Shown piece after piece: positions 36,915 to 48,235 of a DNA stretch of 64,000 nt. Every line of letters starts with the position of its first letter. Within the stretch, counting starts at the first letter, position 1. Below the pieces are notes generated by a model that did not search any database, had not been told where the DNA came from, and saw only the letters and a program-made list of their open reading frames with translations. The translations under genes and the position numbers were made by a program. Origin of the DNA: Annona cherimola (taxonomy: Eukaryota; Streptophyta; Magnoliopsida; Magnoliales; Annonaceae); NCBI GenBank assembly GCA_030490835.1, contig CM059977.1, forward strand, positions 23,913,335 through 23,977,334. The letters run 5' to 3'.

Positions 36915-37792
36915 TAGGGGCATGACTTAGGTCGGGTTGTACAGGGCTTGAATGAACCGAAACCTAAAGCTTACCGAGTTTATGTTAACCAAACCTAAAT
37001 CTTAATATTATAATCCAGGTTTGGACTGAGTTGGCGTTGTTTTTGGTCTTCGTTTCGGGTTGAAATTTGAGTTACTCTCAAACTAATCGAAGTTGAAATT
37101 ACTAATAAAGATAACAAATTTTTTAAATATTATTACATTAATACATAAATGATTTACATGTGAATGTATTTATGTGTCCTATGATATTTTTGGTTTTGAT
37201 GAAAATTAGTCTTTTAATTAAAAGATAATTCTAAGTACAATGAACATAATGAATTTACCCATAATAATCAAGGTAATGCCATGAAAAAACCATCAAGGTC
37301 AGAAAAATAAATGAAATTACATGAAATCACTATCTAAAATTTTATAAAAGTGACACTTATATATCTATCTCATAATTAATTAGTCTATATGCAATTATTT
37401 TAAAGAGTTAGTATATTTATAATTATTTATAAATAAAGTTAATTTAGATGTAATATATTCAACTTTTATTGACAAATGTATCCAACATTTATGTTTTAAA
37501 ATAAACATTTTATAATTTAATTAGGTTATGATTATATGGAATAACTTTTATCTCAATTATAATTGAAAAACTTAGTGCATAAATAAACATAATTATTTTA
37601 ACAAATTAGGGAGAATACCGGGTTTGGACCAGGTTGGGTTCTGGTGCCGGGTTGATGCAAATCCGGTATTGGTTTCGGATTGAAACCGGGTCTAATTTGA
37701 AAAAAAAAATTAAAAATAAAATCCAAACTTGATTTTAAAACCAGATCAGGTCGGGCGGGTTCGGACCGACACAGTACCAAGTTGCTCCCCTA
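36915..37792. mobile_element. 878-bp hAT-like element
   Basis: Ends TAGGGGCATGACTTAGG and (inverted) TAGGGGAGCAACTTGGT. Flanked by GTGTTAGC (36907-36914) and GTGTTAGA (37793-37800), 7 of 8 matching. GGTTCGGGT/CCGGGTT motifs occur near both ends, and the centre is AT-rich. Non-coding, and a divergent member of the TAGGGGTGCAACT family. Confidence 0.75.
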
Positions 37793-37887
37793 GTGTTAGA
37801 ATCCCTCTTCTTCTCTAACTGTCTTCTGATGCAACATCATTGACTGCAATAGTTTACTCCTAAATCAGCCCAAACCAAAAATTTCCC

Positions 37888-38094
37888 CTAACCATTGCCA
37901 ATAAAATCCATTAATTGCTGGTGACCTTTGATCGAAGCTAATGAATAACCAAAAACAATAACATGCAAATCAGAGGCAAACCCAGCCAACCTTGCCAGTT
38001 TGACAGTCATGTCATCAAGCAACAGACTGCCAGAAACCCCTCCATCTTCACTGATCACCGTGTACAATTTAAGCATCAATTTGCCAAGGATCAT
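37888..38094 (-). CDS. Unrecognised gene fragment (68-aa open frame)
   Basis: A 68-residue open frame in a GC-richer patch (37800-38150) with protein-like, non-repetitive composition (for example SEDGGVSGSLLLDD and HVIVFGYSLASIKG). I do not recognise a family. No splice sites, promoter or neighbouring exons could be supported. It lies directly beside the 878-bp hAT-like element and beside a repeat block (38230-38410). It may be a fragment of a host gene carried or stranded by transposons, or simply a chance frame. Confidence 0.2.
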   Translation of the reverse strand: MILGKLMLKLYTVISEDGGVSGSLLLDDMTVKLARLAGFASDLHVIVFGYSLASIKGHQQLMDFIGNG

Positions 38095-38229
38095 TCGATC
38101 AACTCCCTTTGCACACCTCCATTCTCTCTTTGACGACTAAGCTCGTCCCCAAATCGATTCAATTATATCAATTACAGCCATGCCAATTTCTTATCCCTAG
38201 ATCTTGTAACAATTATAGTCGCAGCATTT

Positions 38230-38410
38230 TAAACCTTCTAACTTTACATTATTTTGCATGGATTAATGGTAGATTTTAATGCCATTATGGGTAAGGGTAT
38301 AAAATGCAAAGGAGACAGTTTTTAGGGTTTAAAATGCAAGCAACCAAATTCCGGGATTTAAAATGCAAATAAGCAAAGCTAGAGGATTTAAAATACAAAA
38401 AATTCCGACA
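38230..38410. repeat. ATTTAAAATGCAAA-type repeat block (inverted relative to 10140)
   Basis: AAAATGCAA recurs four times (near 38301, 38330, 38360 and as AAAATACAA near 38391), with AAGCTAGAGGATTTAAAAT. It is the reverse complement of the vocabulary at 10140-10330. Confidence 0.45.
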
Positions 38411-39640
38411 GAACGTAAAAATATACTTCATTAATTATCTAATTATCTTATTTTTCTATTTTTATTCTTATATTCAAATTATTTTGTCTTATCTATTCCC
38501 ACCATTTATTTCTTACTAAATAAGTACTAAAATACTCTTTTTTAAAAAAAAAATCGAAACTAAAAAGGAGCTAAAGCCCCAGCTACAGGTTAGTTTTTTA
38601 CGAAAATAATTTTCCAATATATTGAAATTAATATGTTTGATGAATTTCAATCTAGGTGAGGTTAACGCGAGCCAAAATCAAGGTCTATATCATAATATGA
38701 TGAAGTTAGTTGTGCTTGTAGACATGGAGTTTATATGGAAAATAGTTGATCTAACTTTAGGATTGACTCAAAAAACTACAGAAAGGGCCAGAGACTCTAA
38801 GATTCTACTATCGAAGTTTTCTTATAGTTATGGTGTGAGTTGACTTAGTTCACACTACCTCACGCCTTGAAGGGTCCATCCTTCATAGAGCGAACCCTTC
38901 CTGTCTCCTACAATTGGCCTCTTTCTCTAGTGAGAATCAATTGAAATTTGCAGGAGATTCAACAGTGATGCAGTGTGCCTTGTGTCAAATGATGTATATC
39001 TGATTATTCCTTAGAGTTTTTTTTTTTTTTTTTTCAGTTGACATGCTTGCCTATAGTTGACCAAACTATGAATTTGTTTTATTTCCATAGCCATCTCAAG
39101 ATGGCTAAGTTATTCTTGGTCTGTAAAGACATTGCTTTTTCATTAACATGAGACGTCCTCTTTTAGCTCAAGGATAGGCACTTGAGGTGCCTTCGATAAA
39201 TTCCGGCCATCATATTTTATACATCCCATTATTGCCGCTAGGGTTGGCAATTCGCTTTGCCAAGGCCTTGTGATCCCTTGGTGAGGGGTAAGCTTCGGCA
39301 AAACTCACTTTCTTCAAAAAGAGTCACGTTGGATCTTTTCCTAGTTGTTCAAGTCTATTTTGTTCCGGCCGCGTCAATATCAAGGTTTATAACTTTTGGA
39401 TATATTTCGAAAATAAATATATGTGCATATATGTAAAGTTGTAAATTTTGATATATGAACTAAGAACACTTAGAAAAATATTTTTATTTGAAATTTTTAA
39501 AAAATTTAAAAACAAGTTAATTAAGCTTATATAACACGAAATGACAAGATCAACACCTAATTAAAAATATACCTAACAAGGAATACATCATCTTCGTGCA
39601 TGAATTAGCTAGGACAGTCCCATTTTGATAACATCTGTGG
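38411..39640. other. Intergenic, no gene recognised
   Basis: Mixed composition, with a T run at 39019-39036. A 73-aa open frame (38622-38843) has no recognisable domain. One foldback-like arm lies at about 39395-39520. Confidence 0.35.
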
Positions 39641-40065
39641 GCTTAAAAAGTACTTTTATTGCATAGGATGAGCGGGTCCATTTGGCAGCATATGTGGTGA
39701 GAGGCAAATGTTTCCATCCCCTGGGCGGACAGTCCTTGGAGGATGCCGAGTCAACGTGGACGCTGGACACTCACTCGGCAGGTCTTGTTGGCACTTGGCG
39801 ATGAAGCCTTGTTGTGGCACTACGGTACGGCCTCAGCCTCAGCAGACTATCCGCTTAGGACAGTCCGAGACCGTCTAGTCGGCTTGTTACTGGCTTTGAA
39901 AATCATGCCACTAGATGACGTAGATGGATTAAGAGCCTTGCACCGACCGATAATGGTTTCCCTCGAAATGAGGCCACAGAGTCCAAGTGGCAAATGACTG
40001 CTTGATTTTTGCGTGCGATGTGAGTGCAATGGTGCAAGTGTGGGTTTGTCCGTTTGCCTTTCTTC
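39640..40065. other. GC-rich low-copy patch, unexplained
   Basis: Distinctly GC-richer than its flanks, with open frames on both strands (for example 84 codons at 39743-39997, plus). Composition looks gene-like, but no motif or homology is recognised. No splice or promoter signals are evident. Confidence 0.3.
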
Positions 40066-40488
40066 AAATGTCGTCTTTACTTGTCAGAGATTTTTTTTAA
40101 AAAAATTTTGATGTGTTCTGAAAAGTGGTGGAACTTTTGGATGAAAATGGGTACTGAAAATTAATTTCCCTAAATCGTAGAGGCTGCGCAAATGTTGTAC
40201 GAGTTTTTAGGCCATTCTAGGTAAGATGTTCATGCGCTGGGAATCGGAAAATTGTGTGGGTGGTTCATTATTTCCTTACCCGACCTGCATATATATTAGT
40301 TTATCATAAACAAATCAAAATTACATTTTTTTATCTTTCCCATTTCTCTTAAATTTGTTACTTTATTTATCATGATTAATGATATCTAATTTAATTAGAC
40401 AGCTGTAAAAGATATTAAAATTTCGAATTTAATGGGAAATTTTTACCCAAATTTCCAATCTAATGTCATCCTAAACTTTGACTGGATT

Positions 40489-40701
40489 TACCACCGGCCT
40501 GCTACCACCCTAGTGGTAACTCATGTGGTAGGAGTTTGACTAATAGTTGACATTTTTTCTTTATTTCTTATTTGAGAGCTGTTTTTTTGATAGAACTGTG
40601 TCTCTGTGTTTTATTAAGTAGGGTTGTATCTTCTAAAAATGTCTTAGGATTTCAATGTAATAGATGTTGAGATATATATAAATATATCAATAAAAAAAAT
40701 G
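40489..40701 (+). mobile_element. SINE
   Basis: Head with CCACCCTAGTGGTAACTCA (A-box-like). The tail has TTCAATGTAATAGATGTTGA and GATATATATAAATATATC followed by an A run, the family-typical 3' end. Flanks TTGACTGGATTT and TTGACCTAATTT may be the target duplication. Confidence 0.65.
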
Positions 40702-41044
40702 TTGACCTAATTTCTAAAAATTGGGTACGATCTGATTTTTGAAAATTTATAATAATTAGTAGGTAGTGCATGGGGTTTTGCAAAAAGAATTAGGCTAATC
40801 CGGAAGTAATTTGCATCCAAAAAGCTGCCCATTGGGCCATTTCAGTCTAATATTAAAATTAGACCCAAATCTGAAGTTTTTAATAATAACTTCCGGTGGT
40901 AATAAGAAAAGGTTGGAAATTACTTCTTACCTTTTAGTCTTTTCATTAGTATAAGTTTATTTTAATTAATTTAGCAGTCATGCTCATTGTTTGAAACATA
41001 CAATAACATAAAGTTATAGGTTATAGCACTGCGGAGACAGATCT
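40702..41044. other. 3' flank of the intact P450
   Basis: AT-rich sequence downstream of the P450 stop codon on the minus strand. It should contain the transcript's 3' end. No unambiguous polyadenylation signal was chosen. Confidence 0.4.
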
Positions 41045-41671
41045 CTAATATTCATAGAGCTTGTTGGACAGGCGAGGGCTGAAGAGAACGTGTAAAGGGC
41101 TTTCTTTCGGCATCGTTATCCCAATGCCCTCAGACATATTCACAGGCTCATCCATGGGTGTTGCCATGTTGAATCCATGGATCACGCGGGCGAGGGTTAG
41201 GTGTATCACTTGGTATGCGAAAGACATCCCCGGGCACATACGCCGGCCGGATCCAAAAGGTATGTACTGGAAATGTTGGCCCCTTGCATCGACGTCGACA
41301 TGGCTAGTGATGAAACGCTCCGGCCTGAATTCCAATGGCTCCGACCACACTTGTGGGTCGCGTTGTATCTTCCATATGTTTGTAAGTAGTTGCGTGCCTG
41401 CTGGAATGTAGAAGCCTCCAATATGGCAGTTCTCCATGGCCTCGTGGGGTGCCGATAGTGGCGCGGCAGGGTACAGGCGCATCGTCTCCTTGACTACGGC
41501 TTGGAGGTAGACTAGGTTCTTGATGTCGGAGTCATCAACGGGCTTGTCCTTGCCCACGTGCAGGTCAAGCTCTTCTTGGGCTTTCTTCAGTACACGGGGG
41601 TTGTTCATTAGCAATGAGACAGCCCATACAAGTGTGATTGCACTAGTGTCTGTTCCTGCCAATATCATGGC
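41045..41671 (-). CDS. CYP82-like cytochrome P450, exon 2 (residues 318-525)
   Basis: It begins in phase 0 after acceptor TTTTGTAG and ends with the stop at 41045-41047. It carries every catalytic signature: I-helix oxygen-binding AGTDTS (322-327), the K-helix ExxR pair (E379, R382), FRPERF (432-437), and heme loop FGSGRRMCPG with the thiolate ligand C463. The split just before the I-helix matches the single-intron CYP82 gene structure. Dead exon 2 at 31507-32862 is its closest relative in the window. Intact motifs and an open frame across both exons make this the only plausibly functional host gene here. Confidence 0.93.
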   Translation of the reverse strand, partial: AMILAGTDTSAITLVWAVSLLMNNPRVLKKAQEELDLHVGKDKPVDDSDIKNLVYLQAVVKETMRLYPAAPLSAPHEAMENCHIGGFYIPAGTQLLTNIWKIQRDPQVWSEPLEFRPERFITSHVDVDARGQHFQYIPFGSGRRMCPGMSFAYQVIHLTLARVIHGFNMATPMDEPVNMSEGIGITMPKESPLHVLFSPRLSNKLYEY

Positions 41672-42767
41672 CTACAAAAATGGCAATGATTATTAACAAA
41701 AAAGAAAACAATGCAGCATGATAGGACTCCTTCCAAGTTCTAACTCAAATATAATTGACACTCATCTATTACCTCTACTTTTCAATTATTTTTCACATTT
41801 TCCTATATAATTAACTTATTTTATTTTATTTTTATTATATTTCTATCTAATTTTGCCCTATTTTTCCAAAAGTTCCCTAATTTTTTCCCCTACCAAAAAA
41901 TCTATGGAAAATGCGAAATAATTAAGACTTCTTGTCATTGATGGGTCTACCGACATTTGTAGATAGGGATGTTAATTAATTGACATGGTCAACCCATCAA
42001 CTCACCCGTCCAATCCATTTATAAATGAATTTGAGTTAATATTTTTAAATAAATTGATTATAATCCGGCAACCTGTTCAACCATTTAATTGAATAAATAT
42101 ATTGAGATTGAGATTTTATAACTCGCTAACCCATTTAGTAACTCGTTTAGCTAATTTAACATGTTTAACCTATTAAAGTCTAATATATATAAGTATAACT
42201 GTAAATTTAGTTATTTTACTCTGTTAAGTCTCCTCCTACAACCTATTTTCATTTTCCTGCTGCTTCCTTAATTTCATTTTCCTATTAATTTTCAATTTTT
42301 ATTTTTTCTATGTCGAAAATACCATCTCCTCTCTTCCCGTGAAATTATCGTTTGCGTGAGTTTAATCCTTAAAGTTGTCTACTATAAAACTTATTAACAA
42401 CCCATTAACTTGTTTATTAAATGGATTAATGAAGGGATTATGTTTAAGATATTTTAAATAGGTTAGAATTAGGACAAAGCTCTAACCAATCCAACCCGAT
42501 CTATTAATACTCCTAGTCATAGATACATACACATATAAGAAAATGATCTTGGAAAACTGAAACAATGATCCCGTAAAACTGAGTTATTACTTAATGAAGT
42601 AATAGCCTTTTGTATTTTATTTTTATATAATGTTCATGTTTTTTAGATCATGCCCATGTGTATTTCGTTTGTACATTGAAATTTACTATTTTTGGATCCT
42701 TATATCTTTAAAAAGAATTTCAAAAAGAGAAGTGATTTACCATTCCTCATGTGCACGGAGTTTGAGA

Positions 42768-43068
42768 TTCAAGAGTACAACTTGAGTTAAATAGGTTCAG
42801 TTCGAAATTGACCCTCCATTTAGTCTATTTTTAAAAAGCTCTTACTTTATCTCAATTTAGGTTAGTTGTTTCAAGCCTATTATATATGTTAATATTTAGG
42901 TTCGGTTTTGGGTACTCGGACCTTAAAAGTTATTCAATCCCTAACTAGACTGTGTAATGTTTTTTACTTGAAACCTACCCTAACCTATGGGTAGGAAGAT
43001 AACAACATATTTTACCAATTTTAGAGTTTCCGTTCTACTCACAGGTATCTTCCCAAGTTGCATTCCTA
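42768..43068. mobile_element. Old hAT-like remnant in the P450 intron (weak)
   Basis: Left AGAGTACAACTTGAGTT and right (inverted) TAGGAATGCAACTTGGG resemble the TAGGGGTGCAACT family ends. No target duplication is recognisable. Confidence 0.35.
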
Positions 43069-43562
43069 GGTAAAAAATGTGGACTTTTTACTTTTAAATT
43101 TTATCAAAAATATATATAAGATTCCAAAAATGACAAAATTTCACATATGAACTAAATATATGTACATGCACTACAAAAATTTTCATTTATTTTGTCATAT
43201 ATAATATATGTTTAGCTGCTTTAGATGTATACTAGCTATAAATACTTTGTTGATTTTGAATAATGATGTTCGTTTAAATATTTTACATTTATAACCACTG
43301 AAATTTAGCTGAAAATACTGATATGAACTTCGACTGTAATTAGTATAGGCTACATTTGATATCAAATGCAAAATTCGGCCAAAAGAAGAAAATTGCATGC
43401 ATACCTATATATTGTAGTTTCATAGAAATTGCAGTTATTTTCGAAAATTGTATTCATACCAGCATGCTTAGCGTGTCAATCTACATTACTTCCCTAATGC
43501 ATTACCCGTATGCAACAATTATACTTATTTTATTCTAGATATACCCTATCAATATAAGCTTA

Positions 43563-43903
43563 ACGTTTCAATGCATCAAGATGTAAAATCTCATTTTTTA
43601 ATATTTTTTGCAAATATTTTAAATAAAACTATAAATCTAGGTATATTTAATTTACAAACTAAAATTTATCGTTTTTGAAGATGCTTATATATATTTTTGA
43701 TTTTTTAAAATAGGTGAAGTTTTAGTCATTTTTAAATGACTAAAAACTTCTGTTTTTGAAAAATATATTTATACATTTTCAAAAATGAAAAACTCAATAT
43801 ATAAGATAAATACACCTTGGTTAACAAATTTATAAAAAAAAATTTTAATTACTCAAAAAATGGGGTTTTAAGTTGTACCTGATGCATTGAAACCTTATTC
43901 TAA
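43563..43903. mobile_element. Foldback MITE in the P450 intron
   Basis: Ends GTTTCAATGCATCA and (inverted) GGTTTCAATGCATCA. AT-rich arms turn at AGTCATTTTTAAATGACTAA (about 43725-43745), a near-perfect palindrome. Confidence 0.7.
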
Positions 43904-43927
43904 ATATAAAAAATATAAACTTTTTTG

Positions 43928-44202
43928 GGATTGCAATCCTATGGCTTAATGCACCAAGGCACGTACACTTGTTTTTTTAATTTTTTTGAATTTTTTTTTA
44001 CGCAACTGTTAATTTAAGTTTATTTAACATAAAAGTACTAAAATACCACTGATTTTTAAAAATCCAAAAAATATATAAAAATCTCTAAAAATAGTAAAAA
44101 TTGATATACATGTTAAATAAACTTCGATTAATAATTGTCTAAAAAAAATTTCAAAAAAATAAAAAAATGAGTGCATTACACCGAGTGCATAGAATTGCAA
44201 TC
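43928..44202. mobile_element. Foldback MITE in the P450 intron (GGATTGCAAT ends)
   Basis: Terminal inverted repeats GGATTGCAATCCTATG and (inverted) GGATTGCAATTCTATG. Then TGCACC-like subterminal sequence and AT-rich arms of the common foldback type. Confidence 0.7.
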
Positions 44203-45351
44203 CACTTTTTTTTTTTTTTTTTTTAGCTACGGAGCTTCGTGTGTAAGGAAAGAGAAGGGAATCGAAGACTACTGCAGCGATATTCGAAGTTTTTCCTGAA
44301 TTTCTCCTTCAGTTTTGAGTTTACGTATAAGGTACGTAGAGCAGTTTGACGTTCTGCAGGGCAGTTTTTTTTTTTCCCCTGAGCCTACGCACAAACAAGA
44401 GTAGATTCCATTCTGCAGGCCTGCAAATTTTTCACTTGAGTTCATAGAAAGCGTATCTGCTCAGCCTCGCCTTCTCTCTCTCTGTCTTCGAAAACCCTTT
44501 GTAGTTTATTTTTATTTTTCCTTTTTTACCATCTCGATTTTGGATTTATGCAATGCCGCTGCTATAAAAGCATATATGCTTTGCATTTTTTTGATTTTTT
44601 AAATCATTCTTTTGAGAAAAATATTTATCCATTCTCTGACATGCGAGAAGGAATGTAAAAGGCAAGAAAATGCTTTTCTCACCGTCCCTTGCTGCTACGG
44701 AAGAATTTTGCTGCCTAATCCAATAAAAAAAAGTCAAAATACATGCAGAAAGAATATTTTATAGTTGTCCGAAAAGTAAGAAAATTTTCATAAAGTTTTT
44801 ATACAATTATTTAGAAATCGTTAATGCATTTGGTGTGAATAAAACTTTTATATTTGCATGGACTCCACAGCGGCAGGGGATGGTGGGTTTTGCAGCCCAA
44901 CTTTTGTAGTGGCAGTACTAATGTATAAATCAGAAATTGAGGATTAAACTTTACAAAAAAGAAAAAAGAAAAAATAAGTTATGCAAAGCAAGCTCCTTTA
45001 ATTTGCTAACCAAAGGCCTGTGTTTTTATTTTGTATATGAAGTAATATTTGGGATAAAATAAATATAACTACTGCATAACGATTAACGAGAAGGCATTAC
45101 AATTTACTGACCCTAACTTTTATTCAAGTCGGTCTGTGTGTTTGACTATATATATATGCTATGCAATTCCTACCAAATTAGGCAGGTATGAAACTAGATG
45201 AGTAGTTTTATAAAAAAATTTGGAAAAATAAAAAAAAAAATATTTTTCAAGCTTCTTACTAAAAAGAATGATCTTGCATATATCTGTATATATATGTGTG
45301 TAATATATATCTGTAAAAATAACAAAACTGATTTTAAACAATATATATATA

Positions 45352-45916
45352 GAGTGTGTTTGGCAAGTGAAAAAAAATGTCAAGTCAATTTAAAACTTTT
45401 CACTTTCTACAACTATCATATTTTTCAATCATTTTTTCACATTTTCCTATACAACTACCCTACTTTTCAATCATTTCTACACAACTATCCATACAACTAA
45501 CCTATCTATTTTAACTTTATTCTCTTTACTACTCATCATTACCCCTATCATATCACATCATTTGACAACTTTTACTCTCTAAAACTTTTCGGGTGTGTTT
45601 GGTTGGGAGTAAAACTTTTGATGAAAAGTTTTTGAGATAGAAGTTGTCACATTAATAGAAAATGATGTGATATAATAGGAGTAATGATGAGAAGTAAAGA
45701 GAATAAAGTTAAAATAGATAGGTTAGTTGTATAGATAGTTGTGTAGAAATGATTGAAAAGTAGGGTAGTTTGTATAGGAAAATGTGAAAAAATAATTAAA
45801 AAATAGAATAGTTATGGAGAGTGAAAAGTTTTAGATTGAAAAGTTTTGGTTGACATGTTTATATCCCAAACAAACACACTCTTCATTAAAAGTTTTATTC
45901 ATTACCAAACACACTC
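45352..45916. mobile_element. Outer Tourist-like MITE next to the 5' splice site
   Basis: Ends GAGTGTGTTTGGCAAG and (inverted) GAGTGTGTTTGGTAATG, flanked by ATA on both sides. It is interrupted by a second 291-bp MITE of the same type. Its right end is 12 nt from the intron's first base, so the donor GTAAGT is followed almost at once by transposon sequence. Confidence 0.8.
45591..45881. mobile_element. Inner Tourist-like MITE, 291 bp
   Basis: Ends GGGTGTGTTTGGTTGGGA and (inverted) GAGTGTGTTTGTTTGGGA. 3-bp flanks TTC (45588-45590 and 45882-45884). Same length as, and near-identical interior to, the copy at 22893-23183. Confidence 0.85.
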
Positions 45917-45928
45917 ATAGCTACTTAC

Positions 45929-46879
45929 CAGGATGCTAGCCTTGATGGCTGTATCGGCACAGTGGCTGGGTATCTCTACGTCCTCCGTGATGGAGATAAG
46001 ATTATCCATGAAATCCTCATCATCCTTCCTCCCCACTGCCTTGCTGGTCTTAGCTCTCCTCTTCCGATGCTCCTCCAACCACTGGGAGGCAAGCACGTCC
46101 AGCTCCCTCGCCGTCCGCTTCATAGCCTTCTCATGCCCTTCCACGTCCATCCATCTCATAAACGGCAGCGCATCCCCCGCCACAAACACCCCCGACAGCC
46201 GAAACAACTCCGATATTTCGTGTTGGAACCTCCGCACCTCATATTCATCTTCGGCAGCCTTTTTGCCCATGTACCGCTTCCCAACGACCATCATCATCAC
46301 CACATTCAACGTGAGGTCCGTAAACCATCGCTTCATCTCGACATCAACGGGCCGCTTTCCGTTCTTCACCCACATCTCGTAGATGTCTCTCATGCAAAGG
46401 TCGATCTCCTTCTCCCAGATGTGCTTCAGAGAATCGAGCCGCCGGCTTGACAGCACCTCCAAGGTGATCCGCTTCCGGATCTCACGCCAGTACGGTCCGT
46501 AAGGAGAGAAGGACAGCATGGCGTGGTCATAGCCCATGATCTTGCCGGACAAGCTGGTTGGGCGAGTGGCAAGGACCTTATCGTTCGTGGTGAAGCATTC
46601 CCTCGCCAATTCCCAGCTGCTCACCACCAGCGGTCGGCGCACTCCCAGTCGGAGCATGAACACTGACCCGCACTTGTCGGCCATAGCTCCGAGAATCCTC
46701 GCCATCGGCTCCCTGCCGCCGAGGAGGTGGAGGTGGCCGATTACCAGCCATCCGCCAGGCGGCTCGGGTGGGGAGTTGGTCTTCTCGATCGTGGCCTTCG
46801 AAGAGGACCATAGGTTGTAGGGAAGAACGAAGAGAAGAATCGAAGCCAGAACTTGCAAAATCAGGAGTAGCAAATCCAT
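45929..46879 (-). CDS. CYP82-like cytochrome P450, exon 1 (residues 1-317)
   Basis: With exon 2 (41045-41671) this encodes a 525-aa class II microsomal P450, the usual length for the family. The start is the ATG at 46879, whose MDLLLL gives a standard ER anchor (residues 3-20). An in-frame ATG at 46951 would add 24 non-hydrophobic residues and is less likely. Visible features are the proline hinge PPEPPGG (37-43), C-helix WREIR (131-135) and a CYP82-typical GDALPFMRWMDVEGHEKAM stretch. The exon ends at ...KASIL in phase 0 with donor GTAAGT (45923-45928). The enzyme would receive electrons from P450 reductase at the ER. Characterised CYP82 members act on alkaloids, homoterpenes, coumarins or flavones; the substrate here cannot be read from sequence. 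No lesions seen. Confidence 0.93.
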
Positions 46880-48235
46880 GGCTGGATTACAAAATTTTGG
46901 AGCTGCGCGAAAGGGCGAATTTGAACTAGGAAAACCCTGTCGTCCCTGCAAATTTTTTAATGGATGTTTAATAGTTACTCGAACTGAGTCTTATAACATG
47001 TTAAAAGTTAATCTAGAAAGTTCATTGTACGTCGATGGCATAAAAAAAAAAAAAATTCTCCTTATTATTATTATTTTTTTTCAAAAAAACCATTTCAATG
47101 CATCTTATAATGGGTGTGAAGGTCGTGCAAAAAACTGTACGATCTGGAAAATTAAGATATGGCTAAAAATTCAAGAAATTCTGACAGACATTAGTGATTT
47201 AATTGATAACATGAAACTATAAAAGTATGATAGCTCCTTGATGCATGTAACGATCACCTCTGTATTATAAAGCATCTTGTTAGAGAAGAAGGATCCTGTT
47301 GGTTTAGGATAAATAAATGTTCTGCTTGATTTACCTTAAAAAATTTATTTAAATTTATTTAAATTTTTTTCTTTATACACTTACATGTATATTTAACATA
47401 TAAATCAAGTTTTATTATTTTTAGATACGTGTATATATTTTTTTGAAATTTTTAAATATGTATGTGCATATATATAATGTTTTGTTTCAGAAAAATACTT
47501 CTATGTTTAAAAATCACTTTAACTGAAAACTTGTATATTTCAAAAATTCAATAACTTTAGAGAGTTAATATATAACAATTAAAATTAAGATATAAATATA
47601 GAATATATAATATATAATTTTCGACGTCATGGAACCCAAACCCACACGCATACTGAATTATATTGTCTTCATATTTTGTCTCCTTTTAAAAATATTCTAT
47701 TTTCTTTGTTTTCGTCTTACTTTGCATTTTTTAATCCAAATACACCCTTTGCTATATGTGTGGAAATTAATCAAGTGTAGATCAATTACATCGTAATAAT
47801 GGTCTGATATGCCCAAAAATATGTCCCACATGTATTAAAATTAACATCTATTCTACCAATTGTATTTAGAATTATTTATTTTGATAGCATACTAATTTTC
47901 ATTCAAATCTAACATTTGTATGTGTTTCATTTCAAAATGATACAAAATCAAAGTGTAAAATAATTTCATGTAAATATCAAGTTTAAAATTATATTTTCAA
48001 CGTCTAAACCGTCTAAAGTATGATTATTATATGGATAAATGACTGTATCAAGTATTTTTACATTTCAATATATATAGGGTCCATTTTACAGTTCAGTCTG
48101 TCTACATATGATGAGTTATATATATATATATGTATATATATGTGTCTCGCTTCTATGAAATCCCTTATCTATGTAACCCCTTTTATTTTTAAAATTTTGA
48201 TGGTTGATGAAAATTAACCACGTCTATTGTGTTTA
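46880..48235. promoter_or_regulatory. Upstream region of the intact P450 (minus-strand gene)
   Basis: About 1.36 kb between the P450 start codon and the start of segmental copy B. A TTATAAGA-like element (minus strand, about 46990-46997) is a possible TATA box about 110 bp upstream of the ATG. This is only a positional guess. The rest is AT-rich, with a foldback-like arm at about 47340-47460 and a TA run near 48118-48142. Confidence 0.3.

Larger units (their letters stand above)
41672..45928 (-). other. P450 intron 1, 4257 bp, TE-filled
   Basis: GT-AG intron (donor GTAAGT, acceptor TTTTGTAG) in phase 0. Unusually long for a CYP82 gene. Contents from its 5' end: nested Tourist-like MITEs (45352-45916), an unresolved GC-richer patch (about 44210-44520, with a TC run), two foldback MITEs (43928-44202, 43563-43903), a weak hAT-like element (about 42768-43068) and MITE-like sequence next to exon 2 (about 41740-41900). 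Confidence 0.85.

Noticed and set aside
45933..46820. Plus-strand open frames of 94-162 codons over P450 exon 1
   Set aside because: Antisense shadows of the real minus-strand exon; the minus strand has all P450 motifs.
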